Shown here: positions 49,937 through 57,466 of the stretch, in pieces
How the letters are laid out: every line of letters begins with the position of its first letter
How positions within the stretch are numbered: position 1 is the first letter of the stretch
Assembly (NCBI RefSeq): GCF_021532275.1
Contig: NZ_JACBOT010000036.1
Span: 124,001-188,000, forward strand
Direction of reading: 5' to 3'
Source: Brevibacterium sp. UCMA 11754
GTDB lineage: Bacteria > Actinomycetota > Actinomycetes > Actinomycetales > Brevibacteriaceae
Length of the DNA stretch: 64,000 nt
Position numbers and translations under genes: made by a program
Notes under the pieces: generated by a model
The model's database searches: none
Seen by the model: the letters and a program-made list of their open reading frames with translations, nothing else
Told to the model about the DNA's origin: nothing

Positions 49937-51292
49937 TTACAGCAACATGACCAGTGCAATGACGATGAGTGCGACTGCGAAGAGCGCAGCGACACCCAGC
50001 ACTACATAGGGTACTTTGGATGGTTCTTCCCCAACAAGGATCCGGCCGTCGTGACCGGTGACCTCGCTGGCGCGAATACGAGTCCCCGGAGGATTCTCGG
50101 TCTCTTCGTCCTCGTAGTCAGGATTGGGCAGTGCCCATGCCTCTGGCACGGTCTCCATCGGGCGGGTCTCGGGGTTGGCCGCAAGAGCGCGAGCCGCGTC
50201 ATCGGACGAGGTTCCAGTTCCTGCAGCAGACGAGTCGTTGGTAGACGACGTCCCTGCGTTCTGGGCTTGGCCGGTGTCGCCGCGGCCCATCGAGGGCTGG
50301 TCGGTGCCGGTGTCTGGGGTCGTCGCCGGGCTGTCGGCCTCCGGCATCTGGGCTGAGGCTGCCGTGACGACCCGCACTCCGGAGCTGCTCGGCGGCTGCA
50401 CGATGGGCATGCGCCGTGAGCGGCTCGTCCCGCCACCATCATCGGCGGCATCATCGTTGAGCGCATCGCCGGCGGCTGCCGACTGTCCAAATTCTGGTGA
50501 CTGAGCCGGGGCTGGTGAGTCCCCAGTGTGCTGGCCAGGCTGTGTCGATTCAGGCTGTGTCGATTCAGGCTGCGACTGTACAGGCGGCGCTGGTTCGCCA
50601 GTGGGCCGCCTGGGAGCGGAGGAAAGAGCATAATCCTGGACTGGCGATTCCGCAGCTCCCGAAGGGGAACTGGTCGCTGCTGCTCCCGGGTCCAGATCTT
50701 CGATCGGCTGGGAGAGTGCATCGCGCGGGGCATCGTCGAAGGCAGTCGGTCGCGGTGCGGAGGCCGCGGTGACCGGAGACTCGAAGTCTCGTGCGGCGAC
50801 TTCGCCGGCCGAACCGCCGAACCCAGCGGTGTCGAAGGATTCGTTCTCGCCGGCTGCAGCCTCGTCTGATTCCTCAGGCGAGCTCGTTTCCGGTCCTGCG
50901 ATGACAGGGGTCGCGCCGGTGGAGAGGTCGCCTTCAGAAGACAGTCCGTTATCGCGCAGGTAGCTTCTACGGGCGGTGCGCGATTCGAAATGGGGCAAGG
51001 GGGCTTGTTGCGGATCGACGGGCTCCGCCGCTTCGGACGGAGGTCGCGACTCCTGCGCCTGGTCGGCAGATGATGCGCCGCGCTCGGGGGCGGTCTCAGA
51101 CGGTGGCCCGGTGTCGGCCCGCGATTCGGGTGCTTGGGCCCGTGCTGGCGGCGGGTTCAGCAGGTCGGACCGATCGTTCGATGACGGCTCTTTTGGCTGC
51201 TCAGGTGTCTCTCGTGCTTCGAACGCCTGTTCCGCAGCCACCCGCTCGGCTTCTCGCCTGGCACGGCGTGACGTGAACTGCTCCTCAGCCAT
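49937..51292 (-). CDS. Long disordered protein with one C-terminal membrane anchor, function unknown
   Basis: 451 aa from ATG 51292 (AGGAGT upstream; overlaps the nadD end by 8 bp). It begins with a basic helix SRRARREAERVAAEQAFEAR. About 350 residues of Pro/Ser/Glu/Ala/Asp-rich low complexity follow, with a QPEST direct repeat and the recurring motif 'TARRSYLRDN'. Near the C-terminus are TRIRASEVTGHDGRILVGEEPSKVPYVVLG and one hydrophobic segment (about 430-450). Tail-anchored topology is likely. Genes of this kind sit between nadD and rsfS in related actinobacteria; I know no function. Confidence 0.75.
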   Translation of the reverse strand: MAEEQFTSRRARREAERVAAEQAFEARETPEQPKEPSSNDRSDLLNPPPARAQAPESRADTGPPSETAPERGASSADQAQESRPPSEAAEPVDPQQAPLPHFESRTARRSYLRDNGLSSEGDLSTGATPVIAGPETSSPEESDEAAAGENESFDTAGFGGSAGEVAARDFESPVTAASAPRPTAFDDAPRDALSQPIEDLDPGAAATSSPSGAAESPVQDYALSSAPRRPTGEPAPPVQSQPESTQPESTQPGQHTGDSPAPAQSPEFGQSAAAGDALNDDAADDGGGTSRSRRMPIVQPPSSSGVRVVTAASAQMPEADSPATTPDTGTDQPSMGRGDTGQAQNAGTSSTNDSSAAGTGTSSDDAARALAANPETRPMETVPEAWALPNPDYEDEETENPPGTRIRASEVTGHDGRILVGEEPSKVPYVVLGVAALFAVALIVIALVMLL

Positions 51293-51890
51293 TTTCACTC
51301 CTGTACAACTCGTATTTCGCGATGTACTGAACGACCCCGTCCGGTACGAGATACCAGACGGGCGCCCCATCCATCACCCGTAGTCTGCAATCCGTGGACG
51401 AGATCGACAATGCAGGGATCTGCACCAAGCTCAACCTGTCCACCGGAAGACCCTCACTGCGAAGTTCGTGCCCCGGGCGGCTCACTCCGACGAAGTGAGC
51501 CAAGGAAAACAGCTCATCTACATTCTTCCACGTCAGGATCTGAGCCAAAGCGTCCGCGCCGGTGATGAAGAACATCTCTGTGTCGGTTCCGTAGCTCCTG
51601 GCCAGGTCCCGCAGGGTATCGATGGTGTAAGTGGGACCTGGCCGATCAACGTCGGCTCGAGAGACCGTGAAGCGCGGGTTCGACGCGGTTGCGATGACGG
51701 TCATCAGATACCGATGTTCGGCGCTGGTGACTTCTCCGGCTTCCTTCTGATAAGGACGTCCGGTGGGCACGAAGACGACCTCGTCGAGATCAAAGGTCGA
51801 CTGCACCTCACTGGCTGCGACCAGGTGACCGTGGTGAATGGGGTCGAAGGTGCCACCCATGACACCGACCCTGCGTGTTTGCTTAGCCAT
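51285..51890 (-). CDS. nadD: Nicotinate-nucleotide adenylyltransferase NadD
   Basis: 201 aa. Converts nicotinate mononucleotide and ATP to deamido-NAD. Nucleotidyltransferase motif GGTFDPIHHGH at 12-22 and the C-terminal ISSTDCRLRVMDG (SxTxxR motif). VFVPTGRPYQK is the NaMN-binding loop. It starts one base after the stop of the 54-aa membrane protein gene, so they are coupled. Confidence 0.95.
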   Translation of the reverse strand: MAKQTRRVGVMGGTFDPIHHGHLVAASEVQSTFDLDEVVFVPTGRPYQKEAGEVTSAEHRYLMTVIATASNPRFTVSRADVDRPGPTYTIDTLRDLARSYGTDTEMFFITGADALAQILTWKNVDELFSLAHFVGVSRPGHELRSEGLPVDRLSLVQIPALSISSTDCRLRVMDGAPVWYLVPDGVVQYIAKYELYRSENG

Positions 51891-51891
51891 A

Positions 51892-52056
51892 TCAGTGGCG
51901 GTTGGAGATGCCCTTCCACGACCGGCTCACTGCTGCCATCGAGAGGAAGATCGCGAGGGTGATGAGTCCGAAGAAGATCGGATCCATCGGCAATTCGGTG
52001 TGGTGGGCTGCCTTCTCCGCGCCTTCGGCAACGGTGGTCAACAGGGCTGCGTTCAC
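51892..52056 (-). CDS. 54-aa single-helix membrane protein upstream of nadD
   Basis: GTG 52056 follows GGAGAGAG at 3-nt spacing, and the frame ends at 51892-51894, one base before the nadD ATG. The protein is MNAALLTTVAEGAEKAAHH, then LPMDPIFFGLITLAIF (membrane helix about 24-43), then a basic end (SRSWKGISNRH). A short protein with MDPxFFGLxTxxxF just before nadD recurs in actinobacteria, which supports it. Function unknown. Confidence 0.8.
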   Translation of the reverse strand: MNAALLTTVAEGAEKAAHHTELPMDPIFFGLITLAIFLSMAAVSRSWKGISNRH

Positions 52057-52172
52057 GTGCTCTCTCCTAATCGGTGATGATGACGCGGTCTGTCTGCGTC
52101 GCAGTGCTTATGCCTTCAGTTTCTCATGAACGGTGAGACAAGTGGGCATCGACATGAGTATCAGTGGGGTTT

Positions 52173-52193
52173 GAGCGCACCGTCGGTGCGCTC
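52173..52193 (-). terminator. Hairpin after proA
   Basis: GAGCGCACC (52173-52181) and GGTGCGCTC (52185-52193) form a perfect 9-bp stem with a 3-nt loop, 15 nt downstream of the proA stop. No T-run on the minus strand, so possibly not fully efficient. The 151-bp gap 52057-52207 otherwise shows nothing. Confidence 0.6.
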
Positions 52194-52207
52194 TGGGCCG
52201 AGCAGCG

Positions 52208-53497
52208 TCAGCTGCGGATCTGCCCATTGCCCATCATGACCCACTTCGTGGTCGTCAGCTGTTCGACGCCCATGGGTCCGCGGGCGTGGAGCTTCTGGGT
52301 CGAGATTCCCACCTCTGCACCGAAGCCGAGCTCTCCCCCATCGGTGAACCGCGTGGACACGTTGACTCCGACTGCTGCGGCATCGATGGCCGTGACGAAT
52401 GTCTCAGCATTGTCGATGTCCTTGGTCACGATCACCTCGGTGTGGCCAGAGGAATAGGCGCGAATATGCTCGATCGCCTCGTCGATTCCCGACACCACCT
52501 TCACCGCCAATTCGAGATCAAGATATTCCTTCGCCCAGTCGCGTCGAGAGACGCGTTTGACCTTCATCGTCTCCGGTGCCAGCGCCGCGACAGTGGTGTC
52601 GGCGTGCAGAACGACCCCGGCCTTGTCGAGTCGGTCAAGTATCTTGGGAAGAACGCGCTTGGCTGCCTTCTCATGGACCAACAGGGTCTCAAGCGAGTTG
52701 CATACACTGGGACGATGCGTCTTCGAGTTGACAACGAGGTCGACCGAATTTTTGACGGTGGCCGATGAATCGATGAACATATGGACATTCCCGATTCCGG
52801 TTTCGATCACCGGGACCAGCGAATCCTGCACCACTGTGTTGATGAGTTCAGCGCCACCGCGTGGGATGAGGAGGTCGACGTAGTCACGCGCATTCATGAG
52901 CACGTTGGCACCGTCACGTCCGAATTGGTCAATTCCGTTGATCGAATCTGCAGGCAGACCCGCCGATTCCACGGCTTTGCGCAGCACGGAGACGATCTCA
53001 GCGTTGGAGTTCTGAGCCGCTGAGCCTCCGCGCAGGACGGTGGCATTGCCGGCCTTGAGCGCGAGGATCGCGATGTCGACAGTGACGTTGGGGCGGGCTT
53101 CGTAGATCGCACCGATGACTCCCATGGGCACACGGTTCTGAGTCAGTCTGATGCCGTTGGGAAGTACTCGCCCCACAACGACGTTGCCCACGGGATCGTC
53201 GAGATCGATGACCGTTCCCACTGATGTGGCCATGGCTTCGATGCGATCATGGTCGAGTCGCAGGCGGTCGAGGAGACCTTCGTTCATTCCGTTGTCGATG
53301 CCGGCGGCGATGTCGACTTCGTTGGCTTTGACGATTCGGTCGGAATTCTCACGCAGGGCGTCGGCGATCGCACGCAGCCCGGCGTCCTTCTCTGCCGTCG
53401 ATGACGTCGCCAGGTGAGCGGCAGCGCTCTTTGCGTTCCTGACTACTCTGGTGACACCCCGGACGGTCTTGGGATGTATCTCGGATACAGCGGTCAT
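52208..53497 (-). CDS. proA: Gamma-glutamyl phosphate reductase ProA
   Basis: 429 aa. NADPH-dependent reduction of gamma-glutamyl phosphate to glutamate semialdehyde in proline synthesis. Aldehyde-dehydrogenase fold with catalytic Cys266 in HRPSVCNSLETLLVH; MGVIGAIYEARPNVTVD (125-141) is the nucleotide-binding strand. It lies 3 bp after proB. Confidence 0.96.
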   Translation of the reverse strand: MTAVSEIHPKTVRGVTRVVRNAKSAAAHLATSSTAEKDAGLRAIADALRENSDRIVKANEVDIAAGIDNGMNEGLLDRLRLDHDRIEAMATSVGTVIDLDDPVGNVVVGRVLPNGIRLTQNRVPMGVIGAIYEARPNVTVDIAILALKAGNATVLRGGSAAQNSNAEIVSVLRKAVESAGLPADSINGIDQFGRDGANVLMNARDYVDLLIPRGGAELINTVVQDSLVPVIETGIGNVHMFIDSSATVKNSVDLVVNSKTHRPSVCNSLETLLVHEKAAKRVLPKILDRLDKAGVVLHADTTVAALAPETMKVKRVSRRDWAKEYLDLELAVKVVSGIDEAIEHIRAYSSGHTEVIVTKDIDNAETFVTAIDAAAVGVNVSTRFTDGGELGFGAEVGISTQKLHARGPMGVEQLTTTKWVMMGNGQIRS

Positions 53498-53500
53498 GGA

Positions 53501-54667
53501 CTATCTCCCCCCGCTCACGTGCGTGAGTACGAGATCATTGCGATGGATGACCTCTTTACGGTAGTCATTTCCGAGTCGGGTGCCAAGTTCGTCCGTGGAC
53601 ATGCCGAACATCCCGGGCAGTTCCTGCGATGAGAAGTTAGTCATGCCGCGGGCGATGACTTCACCACCGAGGTTCCGAATCTCGATTGGGTCGCCAGCTT
53701 CGAAGTCACCGGTCACGCCGGTGACACCGGCAGCCAGCAGGGAGGTTCCGCGGGAGAGCACAGCGGATTCGGCCCCATCGTCGATGGTCACCGAGCCGAA
53801 GGTGCGGGCCAGATGGCGCAGCCAGAGCAGACGTGTCCCCCGACGTCTATGCGTCACGGAGAACCACGTGCCCACGTGTTGACCGCCGAGGACTGCTGAG
53901 ATCTTCTCTGCCGAGGTCAACACCGCGGGTATTCCCGAGTCGGCAACCATGAGCGCGGCTTCGACCTTCGTCGCCATACCTCCTGTGCCGGTGCCGGCGG
54001 CCCCGGTCCCACCGATGGCTATGTCGCCGAGATCGGCGGTGGAGGAAACCTGCTCGATGCACACAGAATCGGGCAGATTCGGCGGTCCCGAATATAGAGC
54101 GTCGACGTCGGAGAGCAGGACGAGGGCGTCTGCGTGCGACAGGTGTGCGACAAGCGCAGCCAGGCGATCATTGTCACCGAAACGGATCTCTTCTGTCGCC
54201 ACAGCATCGTTCTCGTTGACGATCGGCAGTGTCCCGAGGGCCAGAAGTTTGTCGATGGCACGTTGCGCGTTCTTGTACCGAGTGCGTCGGATCAGGTCAT
54301 CGGCTGAGAGCAGCACCTGGCCGGGCACCAGGTCGTAGCGACCCAGCGCCCGGGTGTAGGCGGCCATGAGCAGACCCTGACCGACTCCGGCAGCGGCCTG
54401 CTGTGTGGCAAGGTCACGGGGCCGTTTGTTGAGTCCCATCGGTTCGAGCCCGGCCGCAATCGCACCGGAGGACACGAGAATGACTTCGTGTCCGGCAGAA
54501 CGATGGGCCCCGATGACATCGGTGAGCGCGATCAGCTTTGCTTCGTCCAACCCCCCGTCGAGGGTGGTCAGAGACGAAGAGCCGACCTTGATCACGATGC
54601 GGCGTGCAGCTGCGATGTCGGTGCGCACCGAGATGCTGCCAGAATCGGTGGACTGGCTGTCGCTCAT
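53501..54667 (-). CDS. proB: Glutamate 5-kinase ProB with PUA domain
   Basis: 388 aa. Amino-acid kinase domain (about 20-280): VIKVGSSSLTT, LVSSGAIAAG, NENDAVATEEIRFGDND and GTGGMATKVEAA. C-terminal PUA domain (about 290-380). It phosphorylates glutamate for proline synthesis and is normally feedback-inhibited by proline through the kinase domain. The start overlaps the obgE stop by ATGA. Confidence 0.96.
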   Translation of the reverse strand: MSDSQSTDSGSISVRTDIAAARRIVIKVGSSSLTTLDGGLDEAKLIALTDVIGAHRSAGHEVILVSSGAIAAGLEPMGLNKRPRDLATQQAAAGVGQGLLMAAYTRALGRYDLVPGQVLLSADDLIRRTRYKNAQRAIDKLLALGTLPIVNENDAVATEEIRFGDNDRLAALVAHLSHADALVLLSDVDALYSGPPNLPDSVCIEQVSSTADLGDIAIGGTGAAGTGTGGMATKVEAALMVADSGIPAVLTSAEKISAVLGGQHVGTWFSVTHRRRGTRLLWLRHLARTFGSVTIDDGAESAVLSRGTSLLAAGVTGVTGDFEAGDPIEIRNLGGEVIARGMTNFSSQELPGMFGMSTDELGTRLGNDYRKEVIHRNDLVLTHVSGGR

Positions 54668-56226
54668 TCCTGACCGGACTCGGAATCGGAGGTGACACCG
54701 GCGGATCCTTCGCGTCCGCGACCGGACCGCTCTGCGAGGCGCTCCTGTTCGAACTCGGCACGAACAGCGGCCTTCGCATCCATGCGATCGTGGAATGCGG
54801 CCTTGCGTTCCTTACGAGTGGAACGGGCATCCTCATCCAGACGCAGGTCGGTACCGCGGCTGCCCAGCAGCTCGGCGCCGCCGACGCTTGTCGGATCCCA
54901 GTCGAAGACGACGCCGTCGTCTCCGCCGATCACGATCGTGTCACCCGGCTTCGCACCAGCCTTGAACAGAGACTCTTCGACCCCGAGGCGGTCGAGGCGA
55001 TCGGCGAGATAACCGACAGCCTCGTCGTTGGCAAAATCCGTCTGCCGCACCCAACGTTCAGGCTTGACGCCGCGGATGCGGAAGACAGGACCGTCCTCGT
55101 CGCTTTCGGCTTGAATCTGGAAGCCACGGTCGTCAACGGCCTTAGGGCGGATGACGACGCGCTTCGGCGTCGCCTCGAACTCTGCCCGACGCTCACGTTC
55201 GGCTGAGACGAGTTCAGCCATCGCGAAGGACAGCTCCCGCAGACCGATGTGGCTGACGGCGGAGATTTCGAATACTCGATAACCGGCAGCCTCCAGATCG
55301 GGGCGGACGATATCGGCCAAGTCATGGCCGTCGGGAATGTCGACCTTATTCAGCGCCACGAGCTTGGGACGTTCCGACAGAGGCAGCAGACCATTTCCGT
55401 CGTCGAGGTCGACAGCATAGGCAGCGAGCTCCGATTCGATGATGGTCAGGTCCGAGACAGGATCACGGCCCGGCTCCCATGTCGCCATGTCGACGACATG
55501 GACCAATGCGGCGCAGCGTTCGACGTGTCGGAGGAACTCAAGACCGAGGCCCTTGCCTTCTGATGCTCCCGGGATGAGGCCCGGGACATCGGCGATGGTG
55601 TATCGCACATCGCCGGCCTGGACCACGCCGAGGTTGGGCACGAGTGTGGTGAACGGATAGTCCGCGATCTTCGGCTTGGCTTCAGACATGGCCGCGATGA
55701 GACTGGATTTGCCGGCTGAGGGGTAGCCGACGAGCGCGATGTCAGCGATCGTCTTGAGCTCGAGGACCAAGCTGAGCGCTTCGCCCGGCTCACCCAGCAG
55801 GGCGAAACCCGGGGCCTTGCGTTTCGACGAAGCCAGAGCTGCGTTGCCGAGGCCGCCGCGACCACCTGCGGCAGCGACGTATTCGGTTCCGGCATCGACG
55901 AGGTCGGCGATGATCTCGCCGTCCTGGTTCTTCACGACCGTGCCGTCAGGGACGGCGATGATGAGGTCACCGCCATCCGCACCATGGCGCAGATCGCCCT
56001 TGCCGATGCCGCCGTCGTTCGCAGTCAGATGCGGACGGTGATGAAGCGGGAGCAGCGTTGTGGTCTGAGCGTCGACGACGAACTTGACGTCACCGCCCTG
56101 ACCTCCGTTGGCACCATCAGGGCCGCCAAGGGGTTTGAACTTCTCGCGCCTGATCGAGGCGCAGCCGTTGCCGCCGTCTCCGGCGGAAAGATGGACTGTG
56201 ACACGGTCTATGAACTCGGTGGCCAT
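54664..56226 (-). CDS. obgE: Ribosome-associated GTPase ObgE/CgtA
   Basis: 520 aa. Glycine-rich Obg domain (1-158; GGRGGLGN), GTPase domain with G1 GYPSAGKSS (167-175), DVPGLIPGASEGKGLG (G3) and NKVD (G4), an actinobacterial OCT domain (about 350-430), and a charged tail of about 90 residues. It acts in 50S subunit maturation and stress control. Downstream of rpmA across a perfect palindrome; upstream of proB with overlap. Confidence 0.96.
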   Translation of the reverse strand: MATEFIDRVTVHLSAGDGGNGCASIRREKFKPLGGPDGANGGQGGDVKFVVDAQTTTLLPLHHRPHLTANDGGIGKGDLRHGADGGDLIIAVPDGTVVKNQDGEIIADLVDAGTEYVAAAGGRGGLGNAALASSKRKAPGFALLGEPGEALSLVLELKTIADIALVGYPSAGKSSLIAAMSEAKPKIADYPFTTLVPNLGVVQAGDVRYTIADVPGLIPGASEGKGLGLEFLRHVERCAALVHVVDMATWEPGRDPVSDLTIIESELAAYAVDLDDGNGLLPLSERPKLVALNKVDIPDGHDLADIVRPDLEAAGYRVFEISAVSHIGLRELSFAMAELVSAERERRAEFEATPKRVVIRPKAVDDRGFQIQAESDEDGPVFRIRGVKPERWVRQTDFANDEAVGYLADRLDRLGVEESLFKAGAKPGDTIVIGGDDGVVFDWDPTSVGGAELLGSRGTDLRLDEDARSTRKERKAAFHDRMDAKAAVRAEFEQERLAERSGRGREGSAGVTSDSESGQE

Positions 56227-56242
56227 AATGTCCTTATATCAG

Positions 56243-56274
56243 ATGAAGGGTGAGTCTCGAGACTCACCCTTCAT
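56243..56274. terminator. Perfect 32-nt palindrome between rpmA and obgE
   Basis: Two 16-nt complementary arms (56243-56258 and 56259-56274) with no spacer; an RNA hairpin would close with a TCGA-type loop. It lies 34 nt after the rpmA stop and 17 nt before the obgE ATG. No U-tract follows on the minus strand, so partial termination or mRNA processing fits better than full termination. Confidence 0.65.
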
Positions 56275-56308
56275 GGACCCCTAGCAGGGGAAAAACAGAA
56301 CTAGTCGA

Positions 56309-56560
56309 TCAAGCGCCGACGATGTTGACGATCTTGCGACCGTTGCGTTTGCCGAATTCCACGGCTCCTGCGGACAGTGCGAAGAGCGTGTCGTCTCCGC
56401 CGCGTCCGACGTTGGCGCCTGGGTGGAACTTGGTTCCGCGCTGGCGAACGATGATCTCTCCGGCCTTGACAACCTGTCCGCCGAAGCGCTTCACACCGAG
56501 GTACTGCGCGTTCGAGTCGCGACCGTTGCGGGACGAGCTGACTCCCTTTTTGCTTGACAT
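56309..56560 (-). CDS. rpmA: 50S ribosomal protein L27
   Basis: 83 aa. The family core SSSRNGRDSNAQYLGVKRFGG and RQRGTKFHPGANVGRGGDDTLF is intact. The N-terminus reads SSKKG rather than the common AHKKG. It is 13 bp after rplU. Confidence 0.97.
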   Translation of the reverse strand: MSSKKGVSSSRNGRDSNAQYLGVKRFGGQVVKAGEIIVRQRGTKFHPGANVGRGGDDTLFALSAGAVEFGKRNGRKIVNIVGA

Positions 56561-56573
56561 GTGAAGTCTCCTC

Positions 56574-56882
56574 TTACTTGATGTTCGTGATCTTCAGACG
56601 GGTGAGGTCCTGGCGGTGGCCCTGACGCTTCTTGTAACCGGTCTTGTTCTTGTACTTCTGAATGATGATCTTGGGGCCGCGGAGTTCATTGACGACCTCG
56701 GCGCTGACCGCAACCTTCGACAGGGCATCAACGTCGGTCGTGACAGTCTCACCGTCGACCAGGAGGACTGCATCGAGTTCGACACTTTCCCCGGCCTTCG
56801 CCTTCATCCGGTTGACTGTAATGATGTCTCCGACGCTGACCTTTTCCTGATGGCCACCGGCACGGACAATGGCATAGACCAT
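56574..56882 (-). CDS. rplU: 50S ribosomal protein L21
   Basis: 102 aa from ATG 56882 (AGAAAGGG upstream; an ATG at 56909 is unlikely). MVYAIVRAGGHQEKVSVGD and QKYKNKTGYKKRQGHRQ are diagnostic. It heads the rplU-rpmA-obgE-proB-proA block and has a leader of about 120 nt from the promoter at 57010-57039; the leader contains a small hairpin (CTGAGGAA with TTCCTCGG, about 56936-56956). Confidence 0.97.
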   Translation of the reverse strand: MVYAIVRAGGHQEKVSVGDIITVNRMKAKAGESVELDAVLLVDGETVTTDVDALSKVAVSAEVVNELRGPKIIIQKYKNKTGYKKRQGHRQDLTRLKITNIK

Positions 56883-57009
56883 GGTCGAACCCTTTCTGTT
56901 CATACACAAACGAACGGCGGTTGATCCCTTGGCTCCCGAGGAAGGTTTTCCTCAGGTGTCCCATTGAGAGGAATCACCAGCCGTGGTGCGTCGTGCGCAC
57001 CGACGATCA

Positions 57010-57039
57010 AGTCTAGTGGATTCGACCGCTGTTGGGCAA
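57010..57039 (-). promoter_or_regulatory. Promoter of the rplU-rpmA operon
   Basis: On the minus strand TTGCCC (57039-57034), an 18-bp spacer and TAGACT (57015-57010). A start near 57003 gives an untranslated leader of about 120 nt. The chorismate mutase gene ends only 20 bp upstream of the -35. Confidence 0.7.
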
Positions 57040-57058
57040 ACTGCTCGAGTTGGACAAC

Positions 57059-57373
57059 TCAGGCTTCTCGGGTCTCAGCGATCCGTTCGTGATGACGGAT
57101 TACCTCGGCGACGATGAAGGTCAGGAACTTCTCTGCGAACTCCGGGTCCAGGTGCGCATCTTCGGCCAGCCTGCGGAGGTGGGCGACCTGCCTGCCCTCT
57201 CTCTCGGGATCTGCAGGAGGCAGACCGTGGTCAGCCTTCAGCTCACCGACTGTCTCCGTGAGCTTGAACCTCTCGGCGAGCAGATGGATGAGCGCTGCGT
57301 CGATGTTGTCAATGCTTCCGCGCAGTTCCAACAGTCGCTCCTGGGCATGTGTCTTGTCGTTGATCTGATCCAC
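57059..57373 (-). CDS. Chorismate mutase, AroQ type
   Basis: 104 aa from GTG 57373 (GTG 57379 is two codons earlier). All-helical AroQ fold: ELRGSIDNIDAALIHLLAERFKLTETVGELKADHGLPPADPER, then FLTFIVAEVIRHHERI. Active-site Arg and Lys positions of the family are present. It converts chorismate to prephenate. No Shine-Dalgarno; TAGACT ends 7 nt before GTG 57373, suggesting a leaderless start. A similar protein forms a complex with DAHP synthase in actinobacteria. Confidence 0.88.
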   Translation of the reverse strand: MDQINDKTHAQERLLELRGSIDNIDAALIHLLAERFKLTETVGELKADHGLPPADPEREGRQVAHLRRLAEDAHLDPEFAEKFLTFIVAEVIRHHERIAETREA

Positions 57374-57380
57374 GTGCACC

Positions 57381-57386
57381 AGTCTA
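57381..57386 (-). promoter_or_regulatory. Probable -10 box of leaderless chorismate mutase transcript
   Basis: TAGACT on the minus strand followed by 7 nt and GTG 57373. It decides between two candidate GTG starts: the earlier GTG (57379) would begin one base after the box. Confidence 0.45.
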
Positions 57387-57466
57387 ACGAGACTCACGGC
57401 AATCCATCGACAACGCACGGAGGCCGACCCCGCGCCTTCGCGGAATCGGCCCCAGAGAAGCTGCGC

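Noticed and set aside
50543..50580. Short direct repeat as a mobile-element end
   Set aside because: It is an in-frame codon repeat (QPEST) of the disordered protein at 49937-51292.
56883..57009. A riboswitch in the rplU leader
   Set aside because: Only one small hairpin is visible; no known L21-leader or metabolite-riboswitch core could be recognised.
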